From an uncultured Methanobrevibacter sp. (lineage in GTDB: Archaea; Methanobacteriota; Methanobacteria; Methanobacteriales; Methanobacteriaceae): 64,000 nucleotides of DNA. The notes under the pieces are model-generated. The model was not told the origin of the DNA. It worked only from the letters and a program-made list of their open reading frames with translations, and did no database searches. The stretch is from assembly GCF_902784195.1 (NCBI RefSeq), contig NZ_CACZTX010000005.1, positions 25,026 through 89,025 on the forward strand, read 5' to 3'. Below are positions 18,908 through 27,817 of this stretch, one piece after another. The stretch's first letter is position 1; each line of letters begins with the position of its first letter. The position numbers and the translations under genes were made by a program.

Positions 18908-19225
18908 ATAATTAGATATTTTTTTAGAATTTATAAAATTTTCCAAAAGAACAAAAATTATCTTAAAGAGTGAAAAATAGTAATTGTGTGAAAGTGAAAA
19001 TCTGCTAAAAAATTAAATATATTTTAATTGAAATAACGATTAATTAAACTATATGTATTGATAAAAAATGATTAAATAATTTAGTATATATTTAATATAA
19101 TCAAAGTATACTCAATTGAATTATATAAAGATATTAACCATGTACATCAAGGAAGTAAAAAATAAAAAAATATGGAAAAATAGTGAAAACAAGAAAAAAA
19201 TTATAAAAATGAAAAAAAAGAAAAA
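18908..19225. other. AT-rich intergenic region upstream of fumB
   Basis: This holds the fumB promoter region; several TATA-like runs occur around 19080-19130 but none stands out. A 37-codon lysine-rich frame at 19140-19253 looks like random AT-rich sequence and is not called. Confidence 0.45.
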
Positions 19226-19321
19226 ATTTTGTGAAAACTTTTTTAAATTTTAGAATTATTCTAAATTTCCATCATTTTGTGAAAACTTTTTTAAATTTTA
19301 GAATTATTCTAAATTTCCATC
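19226..19321. repeat. perfect 48-base tandem duplication over a gene end
   Basis: Two identical 48-base copies at 19226-19273 and 19274-19321. Copy 2 contains the last codons and the TAA stop (19304-19306) of the gene ending there plus the T-rich 3' flank. Copy 1 repeats the same gene end and flank further downstream. No base differs, so the duplication is recent or maintained. Confidence 0.9.
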
Positions 19322-19669
19322 AACAACGCCAAGTTTCTCTTGGTCTTCATCATATGATGATCCTATAAGTTCACCACTAGCATTATCAAATTGACGGAAC
19401 CCTCCATCCTTGTAAGTGACTTCACGATACCAGCCATCACCCGCTTGGTAATTGAACTTTACCACTTCACTTACAATGTCACTTCCACCATCTGAACTTG
19501 AACTATCAGATGAAGTAACTTGATCTATCTTATCAGCTACCTTATGAAAAGTACCTGAATTGCCACCGTCTGCAATGTCAGCAATACCATCCATAAAGAC
19601 AAATGCAAATGCACCACCTGCAATAAGTATTACTGCAAGAACTGCTAAAATTAAAACAGAGCTTTTCAT
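19304..19669 (-). CDS. small secreted or membrane-anchored protein
   Basis: A 121-residue protein not assigned to a known family. Residues 5-27 are a single hydrophobic segment (VLILAVLAVILIAGGAFAFV), suiting a signal anchor. Next is a Ser/Asp/Gly-rich linker with SSDSSSSDGGSD, then a compact C-terminal domain with FNYQAGDGWYREVTYKDGGF and FRQFDNASGELIGSSYD. The arrangement is like small surface proteins of Methanobrevibacter with an extracytoplasmic domain. AGAGGTGATA gives a strong ribosome site. Its final codons lie in the 48-base duplication. Confidence 0.75.
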   Translation of the reverse strand: MKSSVLILAVLAVILIAGGAFAFVFMDGIADIADGGNSGTFHKVADKIDQVTSSDSSSSDGGSDIVSEVVKFNYQAGDGWYREVTYKDGGFRQFDNASGELIGSSYDEDQEKLGVVDGNLE

Positions 19670-19835
19670 ATTATCACCTCTTTTAATCTTTCATTTATTT
19701 TATTGAATATGCTTATTAAAATACTTTTCTATTATAAAAAAATAAGATTAAGCCCTAATAATCGATAAAAGAATAAAAAAGAGATATGAAAGGAAAAATA
19801 AATAAAAAAAAATATTTAAAAAATAGGTAAAATAA

Positions 19836-21002
19836 TTAGAGAGATTTATTTATCTCATCCAAATCACTTATAAGTTCAACTAAATGTTCTTTTTTAATGT
19901 GATTCATTAAGATGACCCTGATAGCTTTAGGATAAGAGGAACAGGATATTTTCCAATTTCTTTCCTCAAGCAATTGAGCCAATTCAAAAGTCTCCAAATA
20001 TGGGTGATTGAAAGCAACTATATTCAATTTAGGCTCTACAATCAACTCATATCCTAAGTTTTTAAGATTGTCTGCTAAAAAGTGAGTTTTTTCCATTGCT
20101 TCAATAGCATTGTTTGCATAACCTTCCTTTCCTAAATAACTCATTACCGCATAGGTTGCAGCTGCTGAAGCTCCTAACCGAGTTCCAACTATGGTTGATT
20201 GATTTTTAATGGTCAAGTAAGGGGAATCAACAGACATTGCATCCAAATAGGATTGGTCTCTGAATAAAATTCCTCCAGAAGGAATTGGGGAAAGTCCCAT
20301 TTTATGAGGATCTACGGTTATGGATTTGACACCTTCAAGTGAAAAGTCAAAGTTTGGTAAATCATATCCTTTATCTTTTAGGAAAGGAATTGAAAAGCCA
20401 CCAAATGCAGCATCCACATGTAGATGAATATCATTTTGAATAGCCATTTTGGACAAATCCTCTATTGGATCAATCATTCCAAGTTCAGTTGTACCTGCAA
20501 TACCAACAATAGCTATAGTGTTTTCATTAATGTTTTCTTCCACACATTTAGGATTGATACGATAATTCTCATCCAAATCAACACGAATCAATTTCAAATC
20601 AAGCATATCAGCTGCTTTTTTAAAGGAAAAATGAGCGGATTTAGGAACTATTAATTCTCCTTTTTTAATTCCCTTATTATCTCTTGCAAGATTTCTTGCA
20701 GACCTGATTGCCATAATATTGGCTTCAGTACCTCCAGTTACCATATGGCCAACAGGATTTTCAATGGATAAGAAGGATCCAATCATCTTCAAAACCTTAT
20801 CTTCCAATAATTTGGTTCCCTTAAATAGACCAGGATCTCCTAAATTGGAATCAATGAATTTAAAAAAAGCCTCTTTTGCAATAGGATGTGCTTCTGTACA
20901 CATGGACCCTAAGATTCTTCCATCTGAATATTTGCAATCCATTACTTGAAATTTATTTAATTGATTGAAAATTTCATCATGAGATATTGGTTTTTCATTC
21001 AT
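19836..21002 (-). CDS. mfnA: L-tyrosine decarboxylase of methanofuran synthesis
   Basis: A 388-residue group II PLP decarboxylase. The PLP lysine lies in [16 protein letters not shown] (about residue 230), and the cofactor Asp/Ala region is [35 protein letters not shown] is also typical. MfnA makes tyramine for methanofuran; some archaeal homologues also or instead make beta-alanine from aspartate for CoA, and the sequence alone cannot separate these. CAGGTAA precedes the ATG. It is a stand-alone gene. Confidence 0.9.
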   Translation of the reverse strand: MNEKPISHDEIFNQLNKFQVMDCKYSDGRILGSMCTEAHPIAKEAFFKFIDSNLGDPGLFKGTKLLEDKVLKMIGSFLSIENPVGHMVTGGTEANIMAIRSARNLARDNKGIKKGELIVPKSAHFSFKKAADMLDLKLIRVDLDENYRINPKCVEENINENTIAIVGIAGTTELGMIDPIEDLSKMAIQNDIHLHVDAAFGGFSIPFLKDKGYDLPNFDFSLEGVKSITVDPHKMGLSPIPSGGILFRDQSYLDAMSVDSPYLTIKNQSTIVGTRLGASAAATYAVMSYLGKEGYANNAIEAMEKTHFLADNLKNLGYELIVEPKLNIVAFNHPYLETFELAQLLEERNWKISCSSYPKAIRVILMNHIKKEHLVELISDLDEINKSL

Positions 21003-21124
21003 AAAAATTACCTGAACTTAAAAATAAAATGAAATGAATAAAATTAAAAATTATATTTTTATAATATTTGAAAATAAAAAAAATAAAGAATAAATAAACT
21101 CTTTAAAATAAATAAAAAAATAAA

Positions 21125-21150
21125 GATTTAAAAGATTTAACTTTTAAATC
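21125..21150 (-). terminator. hairpin downstream of ppsA
   Basis: GATTTAAAAG and CTTTTAAATC form a 10-bp stem with a 6-base loop, starting 15 bases past the ppsA stop on the minus strand. The transcript continues into T-rich sequence. Confidence 0.55.
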
Positions 21151-21165
21151 AAAACCAATTTAGAA

Positions 21166-23448
21166 TTATAATTGTTTTCTTGCTGCATCAAGCATGATTT
21201 TCTTTTCAGCTCTTGCAACAGTTTTTCTTACTTCCTCTACTGCATCAGTATTGGAAGATACACTGGTAATTCCAAATTTAACAAGTTTTTCAACAATATG
21301 AGGTACACTACCTGCTTGACCACAGATACTGCAGGTTACACCTGCTGCTGCACAATGCTTAATGGTTCTTTCAATTAAAGCCATTACTGCAGGGTGTTCT
21401 TCTCTGTAGTGTTTTGCAACAAACTCATTGTTTCTGTCTACTGCAAGAGTGTATTGGGTCAAGTCATTGGTACCGAGACTTACGAAGTCAATACCTTCTG
21501 CAATGTATTCATCAATGAGAATAGCTGCTGCAGGAATTTCAACCATCATACCGAATTCAACATCAACTTGAGGTTCCATACCCACTTCTCTACATAATTC
21601 CTTAGCTCTTCTAAGCTCGGAAGGATGTTGAGATAATGGAATCATGATTCCAATGTTTTTGTAACCTTTATCGTGAAGCTTTTTAATTGCTTTGAATTCT
21701 GCTTTTAAGATTTCAGGTTCATCCAATTCTCTTCTGATACCTCTCCAACCTAACATTGGGTTGTGTTCTCTAGGTTCATTTTCTCCACCTTCAAGGGTAA
21801 TGAACTCATCAGTAGGGGCATCAAGAGTTCTGTACCATACAGGTTTTGGATAGAATTCATCTGCTACTTTTAAAACACTTTCAGCAATTGTATCAACCAA
21901 TTTGTCCTCTTCACCATCAAGGATGAATTTTCTTGGGTGAACACCAGCGGATAACATCATGTGTTCAGTTCTGAGTAATCCTACACCATCTGCACCAGTT
22001 GCTGCTGCTTTTGGAGCTGCTTCAGCCATACTTACATTAGCTTTAACTTCGGTAACAGTGATTAAAGGAGTTGCAGAGACTTGAACTGCACCAGCACTTG
22101 CTTCTTCACTTTCAGCACCTTTAATGATACCTTTATATACTAAACCTTTTTTACCGTCAGCAGTGACTTCATCATTTTCTTTTAAGGTAGTTGTTGCATC
22201 TCCAGTACCTACTACACAAGGAATTCCTAATTCTCTTGAGATAATAGCTGCGTGACAGGTTACTCCACCTTCATCAGTTACGATACCGGTAGCTCTTTTC
22301 ATAGCTGGCACCATATCAGGAGTGGTCATAGTGGTTACCATTACGTCTCCTTCTTGAACTTTATCAAGTTCATCAAGACTTAAAATAACTTTAACAGTAC
22401 CTGATGCTAAACCAGGGCTTGCACCAAGACCTCTGATTAAAACTTCTAAATCCACTTCTTCCTCTTCAGATTCTTCTTTTTTAGAATCGCCTAAGGTAGT
22501 GATTGGTCTGGATTGTAATAAGAATAAGTTTCCATCATGGAATGCCCATTCAGTATCTTGAGGTTTGCCGTAATGACCTTCTACTCTTTTAGCCATTGCA
22601 ACAAGCTCTAATAATTCCTCATCAGATAAGACTCTTTCTTTTCTTAAATCTTCAGGAACGTCAACTTGAATGGAGGTTCCACCTTCTTCATTAGTGAACA
22701 TGGTTTTCTTGTCACTAATGGTAACATTTAAGATTTCATTTGTTTCTTTATCTACAGCATAGTTATCTGGGGTTACAGATCCACTTACTACAGATTCACC
22801 AAGTCCCCAAGAACCTTCGATTAAAGCAATGTTTTCACCAGTTGATGGGTTTACAGTAAACATTACACCTGCCTTATCGGAATCAACCATTTGTTGAACA
22901 ACTACTGCAATGTAAACTTGAGAGTGTTCGAAGTTGTTTTCTTCTCTGTAGAAAATAGCTCTTGCTTCAAATAAGGAAGCCCAACATTTTCTTACATATT
23001 CAATTACATTATCTAATCCTTGAACGTGCAAGAAAGTGTCTTGTTGACCTGCAAATGAAGCTTCAGGCAAGTCTTCAGCAGTTGCAGAAGAACGAATAGC
23101 TACATCAGCACCATCTTCTTCTCCAACTCTTTCAGATAATTGATTGTAAGCTTCAGTAATGTAAGTAGAAATTCCATCAGGGATAGGAGTTTCAATGATA
23201 ATTGCTTTAATTTTTTCTGCAGCTTCTTGAAGCTCTTTAGTATTATTAATATCTACTTGGTCTAAAATATCCATAACCTTACTAAAAATTCCAGTATCTC
23301 TCATAAACTTATCATAAGTTTTAGAGGTTACAACAAATCCTGGAGGAACTGGAATACCTGCTTGGGTTAATTCACCTAAATTAGCACCTTTACCACCAGC
23401 AATACCTAAATCATCTTTACTTAAATCTTCAAATTTTTTAACGTACAT
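21166..23448 (-). CDS. ppsA: phosphoenolpyruvate synthase
   Basis: A 760-residue enzyme making PEP, AMP and phosphate from pyruvate, ATP and water. The N-terminal ATP-grasp-like domain begins VKKFEDLSKDDLGIAGGKGA and has AIRSSATAEDLPEASFAGQQ. The phosphohistidine domain shows DEGGVTCHAAIISRELGIPC (His near residue 420). The C-terminal PEP-binding barrel has GLLRTEHMML, EFGMMVEIPAA, SLGTNDLTQYTLAVDR and CSICGQAG with the catalytic Cys. I use the ATG at 23448 with AGGAG in front; the longer frame adds 12 residues not usual in the family. Confidence 0.95.
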   Translation of the reverse strand: MYVKKFEDLSKDDLGIAGGKGANLGELTQAGIPVPPGFVVTSKTYDKFMRDTGIFSKVMDILDQVDINNTKELQEAAEKIKAIIIETPIPDGISTYITEAYNQLSERVGEEDGADVAIRSSATAEDLPEASFAGQQDTFLHVQGLDNVIEYVRKCWASLFEARAIFYREENNFEHSQVYIAVVVQQMVDSDKAGVMFTVNPSTGENIALIEGSWGLGESVVSGSVTPDNYAVDKETNEILNVTISDKKTMFTNEEGGTSIQVDVPEDLRKERVLSDEELLELVAMAKRVEGHYGKPQDTEWAFHDGNLFLLQSRPITTLGDSKKEESEEEEVDLEVLIRGLGASPGLASGTVKVILSLDELDKVQEGDVMVTTMTTPDMVPAMKRATGIVTDEGGVTCHAAIISRELGIPCVVGTGDATTTLKENDEVTADGKKGLVYKGIIKGAESEEASAGAVQVSATPLITVTEVKANVSMAEAAPKAAATGADGVGLLRTEHMMLSAGVHPRKFILDGEEDKLVDTIAESVLKVADEFYPKPVWYRTLDAPTDEFITLEGGENEPREHNPMLGWRGIRRELDEPEILKAEFKAIKKLHDKGYKNIGIMIPLSQHPSELRRAKELCREVGMEPQVDVEFGMMVEIPAAAILIDEYIAEGIDFVSLGTNDLTQYTLAVDRNNEFVAKHYREEHPAVMALIERTIKHCAAAGVTCSICGQAGSVPHIVEKLVKFGITSVSSNTDAVEEVRKTVARAEKKIMLDAARKQL

Positions 23449-23617
23449 TGTTCTGCTCCTTTTTAAACAATAGTCCTTAATCAATTTTCAATAATTGAAT
23501 GATAATGACGTTTGGATATTAAATTAAAGTCCAAATAAATATATTTTAAGATTGTTTCTTAATTCTGAATGAAATTAAAAATAAGAATATTAAATGAAAA
23601 ATTAGAGATTAATAAAA

Positions 23618-23631
23618 AAGCCAAAAGACTT
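23618..23631 (-). terminator. short hairpin plus T-tract at the L10e stop
   Basis: On the minus strand AAGTC and GGCTT pair (one G-U) around TTTT and are followed by TTTTTTATT. The stem touches the stop codon. It is short, so the call is cautious. Confidence 0.4.
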
Positions 23632-24112
23632 ATTTAACTAAATCTGCACCTTTTTCAATGACAATTCTGCAAGATACAGGCATTTTCATACCTGCTCTTT
23701 TTAAAGCGGTTTTAGCGTCTTGGAAGTTTTTAGGGTTTACATCAATAGACATGATCTTTTGATTGGTTTTTACTAAAGCTTCTACACTGATTGCTTTACC
23801 GAAAGCATTTCTCATACCGCTTTGTACCCTGTCCGCACCTGCACCAGTTGCCATAGGGTTTTCTCTTACAATGTTGTGAGGGTATACTCTTAATTTTAAG
23901 TGGTATCCTAATCTACCAGCAGATCTTTGCATGTATCTGTTAGAAGCAATACGAGCTGCTTCTAAAGCATTGTGTCTAATTTGAGCTGGTTTTTTAACTG
24001 CTAAGGATACTCTTACTGGGAAATCTTCTGATAAGTTTCCCATATCATATTGAACAATTCTGTTATTTGGTATTTTTCTAATATATTCTCTTCTTGAATA
24101 AGCACGAACCAT
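23630..24112 (-). CDS. rpl10e: 50S ribosomal protein L10e (uL16)
   Basis: A 160-residue archaeal/eukaryotic L10e, which binds the large subunit near the central protuberance. Typical sequences are [20 protein letters not shown] at the start, [35 protein letters not shown] and [15 protein letters not shown]. The length matches the family. GGAGGACTAG precedes the ATG. It is alone, with a long spacer upstream carrying two small hairpins. Confidence 0.95.
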   Translation of the reverse strand: MVRAYSRREYIRKIPNNRIVQYDMGNLSEDFPVRVSLAVKKPAQIRHNALEAARIASNRYMQRSAGRLGYHLKLRVYPHNIVRENPMATGAGADRVQSGMRNAFGKAISVEALVKTNQKIMSIDVNPKNFQDAKTALKRAGMKMPVSCRIVIEKGADLVK

Positions 24113-24261
24113 TACTAGTCCTCCATATAATCATAATTAGAATTTATTGTGACCAAATGACCAAAGCCATATACAAAACTATTTCTAAATAGTGTATATT
24201 TTAGAATGCTTGATTTAATTTCTAATCTGAATATCACAAAAATTCTTTAAATTTTTTAAAT

Positions 24262-24300
24262 CGACTGAAAAGTCGAAAAGTGATTGTTCTATCAGAACAA
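24262..24300. other. two adjacent small hairpins upstream of rpl10e
   Basis: CGACT-GAAA-AGTCG (24262-24275) has a GNRA-type tetraloop on the plus strand. TTGTTCT-ATC-AGAACAA (24284-24300) follows 8 bases later. Both stems are perfect and contain the only G+C-richer bases in about 600 AT-rich bases. They lie 150-190 bases before rpl10e. They might be part of its leader, an operator or a small RNA. Confidence 0.45.
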
Positions 24301-24670
24301 AGAATAATAGCTATTTTGTAAAGTATAATCCCATATTAAGAAAATATAAGCTATAATTATATTCTTATTATCATACTTTCATATCTTAGCCATATAAAAT
24401 TGAGAAAATTAATAATTGATTTAATAATTGAATATTATATATTATTAATTTATAAAGTTAGATAGAATATTACTATATATTTTTCTAAACATTAATAAAT
24501 GTTACCCTATATTATATATAATTCTAAAAATATTATATAAACTGAAATCAAGGAATTGATCAATGAAAAAAAAATTTAATTAAAAAATTTATAATTGAAA
24601 TTACAAATTAAATAATAATTACAAATAATCATGATTTCAAATTAATAATGATTTCAAATACCATTAAATG
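24301..24670. other. AT-rich intergenic region
   Basis: Between divergent rpl10e and pcc1. TATA-like runs are abundant (for instance around 24430-24455 and 24470-24490), but no single promoter can be chosen. No frame or other structure was seen. Confidence 0.4.
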
Positions 24671-24709
24671 ATTAAATAAAATGATTAAATAAAATGATTA
24701 AATAAAATG
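24671..24709. repeat. three tandem 13-base repeats before pcc1
   Basis: ATTAAATAAAATG is repeated three times exactly, with partial units on each side (24663-24670 and after 24709). It lies 50-90 bases before the pcc1 start, and could be slippage or an iterated binding site. Confidence 0.7.
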
Positions 24710-24760
24710 ATTTAAATGATGTAAATAAATAATCATAAAAAATATAATCAGGGAAAGAAG

Positions 24761-25006
24761 ATGAAGATTAAATCAAATATTAAAATGAAATATAAAGATC
24801 CATCATACACTGAAATTGTCTATAAATCTCTTGAAGTTGATAACGAAGGTTTTGTTGAAAGTGTCTTGGATGAAAACTTAATAAATTTTAAAATTGAAAG
24901 TGACAAGTTAGGCAGTTTTTTAGCTACAGCTGATGATCTGATAGCATCTGAAATATTAGCTGAAGAAATTATTAGGAAAACAAACCAAAAAGATATTTTG
25001 AAATAA
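24761..25006 (+). CDS. pcc1: KEOPS complex subunit Pcc1-like protein
   Basis: An 81-residue Pcc1-family protein. Pcc1 dimers join Kae1 in the KEOPS complex, which makes the t6A modification at A37 of ANN-decoding tRNAs. The pattern IVYKSLEVDN, then INFKIESDKLGSFLATADDL and a C-terminal helix fits the small alpha/beta Pcc1 fold, and the length is right. GGGAAAGA precedes the ATG. Sequence conservation in this family is low, so the name carries some doubt. Confidence 0.75.
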   Translation: MKIKSNIKMKYKDPSYTEIVYKSLEVDNEGFVESVLDENLINFKIESDKLGSFLATADDLIASEILAEEIIRKTNQKDILK

Positions 25007-25162
25007 AAAGATAAAAAAAGATTCAACAAAAAACTAAAAAATTTTCTCTTAAAAGATAAATTTAATAATAATTAAAATCATAAATATATTACAATATATT
25101 GATATAACAACGAGTTATATTTTTTATCATAATATAAAAAAGGACAAGAATGAAGTGTTAAT

Positions 25163-26356
25163 ATGGAATGTCATAATCACCCAGATAGAGAAGCCGTGGC
25201 AAATTGTGCATTTTGCGGAAAAGCAGTTTGTCCAGAGTGTAGTATGGAAATTGGCGGAAATATTTATTGTAAAGATTGCATAAATGAGATCATTACAAAA
25301 AGTTTTGGAGAAAAAGAAACATTAGCTAAAAAACCTGCAGCTGAAATAGAAGAGCCTGCAGACAATTTTGAACCAATAGAACCAATTACTCCAATACAAG
25401 CAGAAGAACGTGAAGCTGAGGAAGAAGCTTTAAAAACAGTGGAAAAAGCTCCTGAAAACTTTGAAACTGATTATGAATATGAAACAGAATATGTTGAAAC
25501 ATATGAGGAAGATGGTGCTGAGGATAGCTATTACGAAAATCCTGACCCTATTCCTGAACCTGAACCAGAATATAGGGAAAGGGAAAGAAAACTCAAAGCA
25601 AAAGCTAAATCTCGCCAACCTCCTATTGAACCAATCCATACTGGAGACATAGATGAGGATTATTATTATGAACCACGTCCTAGTGAAACTCCAAGTAATG
25701 AACTTGAAGCAAAATATGAAAGATATTTAGATGATTTATATTATGATGAAGAAGAGGACATAGTTCCTCAAGAACTAATTGATGAAGTTGAAGAAGAACC
25801 TCCTAGGTCTAGAGCTCCTAAAGGAAAAAGAAGAAGGAAGAAACAAGCTAAAAAAGAACGTGCAGCATATGATGAAGCACCTAGAAGACAAAGACCTAGA
25901 AATTATCCAAGTGATGATGGGGAATATTACATTAACCCTAGAGATGAATACGAGGAAGACTTTATAGTTCCATCACATAATAGAAGAAGAGCACCTCAAA
26001 GAGATGCTGAAAGTTATGAAGAACTTAAAAGAAGAATCGAAAGAAACTATGAAATGGAACAGAAAAGCAAGAAAAGAGGTCGCTTCAGAAGATCTAAAAA
26101 ATCAAAATACGATTATGATGACTATGATGAACTAGAGAATATCCAAGAGATGCACAGATATCCTGTAGAGGAAGAAAGTGAAAAACTTTCAATAGTTGAA
26201 ATCCTCCTTGCAATCATCTTAATCATTTTAATAATATTACTTGTCTTATATGTAATTTACTTATTTAGATTAAGTGGAGATTACTCTGGTTTCATAGAAG
26301 CACTTAGGGGATTAGTTCAAAATCCTGGCGAATTCATTACTAATGTATTGAATTAA
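25163..26356 (+). CDS. N-terminal zinc-finger, acidic-linker, single-pass membrane protein
   Basis: A 397-residue protein. Residues 1-40 form a B-box/DUF2180-like zinc finger (Cys3, His4/6, Cys15, 18, 23, 26, 36, 39). About 300 residues of charged low-complexity sequence follow, acidic first, then Lys/Arg/Tyr-rich. One strong membrane segment lies at about residues 342-368, with a short C-terminal tail. The linker holds IEPITPIQAEE and IEPIHTGDIDEDYYYE, which resemble IIPIHAE and DEDYYYE in the protein encoded at 723-2687. Function is unknown. A hairpin with a T-tract follows the stop. Confidence 0.7.
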   Translation: MECHNHPDREAVANCAFCGKAVCPECSMEIGGNIYCKDCINEIITKSFGEKETLAKKPAAEIEEPADNFEPIEPITPIQAEEREAEEEALKTVEKAPENFETDYEYETEYVETYEEDGAEDSYYENPDPIPEPEPEYRERERKLKAKAKSRQPPIEPIHTGDIDEDYYYEPRPSETPSNELEAKYERYLDDLYYDEEEDIVPQELIDEVEEEPPRSRAPKGKRRRKKQAKKERAAYDEAPRRQRPRNYPSDDGEYYINPRDEYEEDFIVPSHNRRRAPQRDAESYEELKRRIERNYEMEQKSKKRGRFRRSKKSKYDYDDYDELENIQEMHRYPVEEESEKLSIVEILLAIILIILIILLVLYVIYLFRLSGDYSGFIEALRGLVQNPGEFITNVLN

Positions 26357-26364
26357 TTAAAATA

Positions 26365-26386
26365 ATAGAGAAAATTATTTCTCTAT
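26365..26386 (+). terminator. hairpin plus T-tract after the zinc-finger gene
   Basis: ATAGAGAAA and TTTCTCTAT pair over 9 bp with loop ATTA, 8 bases after the stop. CTTTTCTTTTTTT follows directly. Confidence 0.65.
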
Positions 26387-26704
26387 CTTTTCTTTTTTTA
26401 ACACTTCAATTATTTTTTTATTTAATTTTCTTTTACTTATTTTACTAATTTTAATAATTTGCTAATTAACTTATTTTATAATTAAAATAAACTTATTTGT
26501 TTATTAAAATTATTAAATATTATATTTAAAAAATTATAAAAAAGAATCAACTATTTTTGTAAACGCTGAAAAAATGATAGAAAATGAAAAGATCTATCAG
26601 AATAAAGATAAAAATTGTAAAAAGTGTTAAAAAAAGTGATTAAAAATAGAAAAAAGTAAGTGAAATATAAAAAAAGAAAATAAAAAAAGTAAAAAGTAAA
26701 AAGA
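26387..26704. other. AT-rich spacer between convergent genes
   Basis: I see no gene or clear structure. It separates two genes whose 3' ends face each other, each with its own hairpin. Confidence 0.45.
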
Positions 26705-26723
26705 AATAATTAAAATAATTATT
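26705..26723 (-). terminator. hairpin overlapping the FKBP gene stop
   Basis: AATAATTA and TAATTATT form a perfect 8-bp stem around a 3-base loop. The stop codon (26719-26721) is inside one arm. On the minus strand the sequence continues TTCTTTTTACTTTTT. Confidence 0.55.
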
Positions 26724-27453
26724 CTTCTGCTTCTTCTTCAGCAGGTTCTTCTACTTTTTTCTCGAATTCATCTACGAATTCAACTTTTTCATAATCCATG
26801 TTGTCCCAAATGTCTTTGGAAATTCTGAATCTAGCGAAAGTTACATCCATGTATGATTTTTGATCGAATCTGGTGATTTCATCTAATTTGATGCTTACTT
26901 TGTCACCATCGATTTTGATTTCGGTTTTGTCTAAATCCATGTTAGGGTAGGAGTAGTGTAACTCAATCATACTTTTGATTTTTTCTTCATCATCTTCAAT
27001 AACTTCCACTACAGAAACGTCATATTCTAAGTTTTTACCAGCTAATTCATGGTTGAAGTCTACTTTAACTCTTCCACCGTTTACAGAAATGATTTTACCA
27101 GTACCTGCATCTGCAGTAATTTTCATACCTCTAACAGGAGTCATACCTTGTTTTTTGAATTCTTTCATTGGAATTAATTGAATGAAATTAGGGTTTCTTT
27201 GACCAAAACCGTTTTCAGGAGTTACAGATACATGAACAGCATCTCCAGCTTCAGTTCCGATAATAGCATCATCAATAGCTTTTAATAAATGATTTCCTCC
27301 AACAATAATTGGGATTGGACCGTAAACTTTATTTTCTACTAAAATACCTGCTTCTTCAGCGATATCTTCGGAAGTAGTATCAAATACTTCATCAGTTTCT
27401 TTAATTTTTCCAGTGAAATTTAATCTTACAAAATCTCCTTCTTTAATTGCCAT
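26719..27453 (-). CDS. FKBP-type peptidyl-prolyl cis-trans isomerase (SlyD-like)
   Basis: A 244-residue long-type archaeal FKBP. The PPIase half starts KEGDFVRLNFTGKIKETDEV and has an insert-in-flap arrangement with VSVTPENGFGQRNPNFIQLI and FNHELAGKNLEYDV. The C-terminal about 90 residues form an extra domain seen in larger archaeal FKBPs and end in a Glu-rich tail. It is a cytoplasmic folding helper. The His-rich metal tail of bacterial SlyD is absent. TAGGAGAAT precedes the ATG. Confidence 0.9.
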   Translation of the reverse strand: MAIKEGDFVRLNFTGKIKETDEVFDTTSEDIAEEAGILVENKVYGPIPIIVGGNHLLKAIDDAIIGTEAGDAVHVSVTPENGFGQRNPNFIQLIPMKEFKKQGMTPVRGMKITADAGTGKIISVNGGRVKVDFNHELAGKNLEYDVSVVEVIEDDEEKIKSMIELHYSYPNMDLDKTEIKIDGDKVSIKLDEITRFDQKSYMDVTFARFRISKDIWDNMDYEKVEFVDEFEKKVEEPAEEEAEE

Positions 27454-27817
27454 AAATAATTCTCCTATAATCTTTATTGAGAAAACAAATTACATTATTA
27501 AATATTAGGAATATGTCTTTACTTTCACAGCATACTCAAGTTCAATAATTAAATGTAATTAATAATAAAATTGAATAGTAAATTTAATAATTTAATATCA
27601 ATATAAAATATCCAGCTAATTAAAATTGAATTTTTTAATTAATCAAATATTCATTATATATTTTTATTAAGTGATATTATATAATATTTACTAATTTAAT
27701 AAAAAATTTAATAAAAAAATTAGAAAAAATAGTTAAAAAATCTTAAATAGAAAATTTGAAAAAATTGATGAAAGAATAATGGATAAAATTATTGTAAAAA
27801 TTTTAAAAATTAGAGAA
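27454..27817. other. AT-rich intergenic region
   Basis: It carries the promoter of the FKBP gene and the T-rich end of the UPF0348 gene. TATA-like sequences occur around 27650-27685. No open frame or strong hairpin was seen. Confidence 0.4.

Noticed and set aside
19140..19253. 37-codon Lys-rich small frame
   Set aside because: No ribosome site, low-complexity A-rich sequence, and its end falls in the duplicated 48-base segment.
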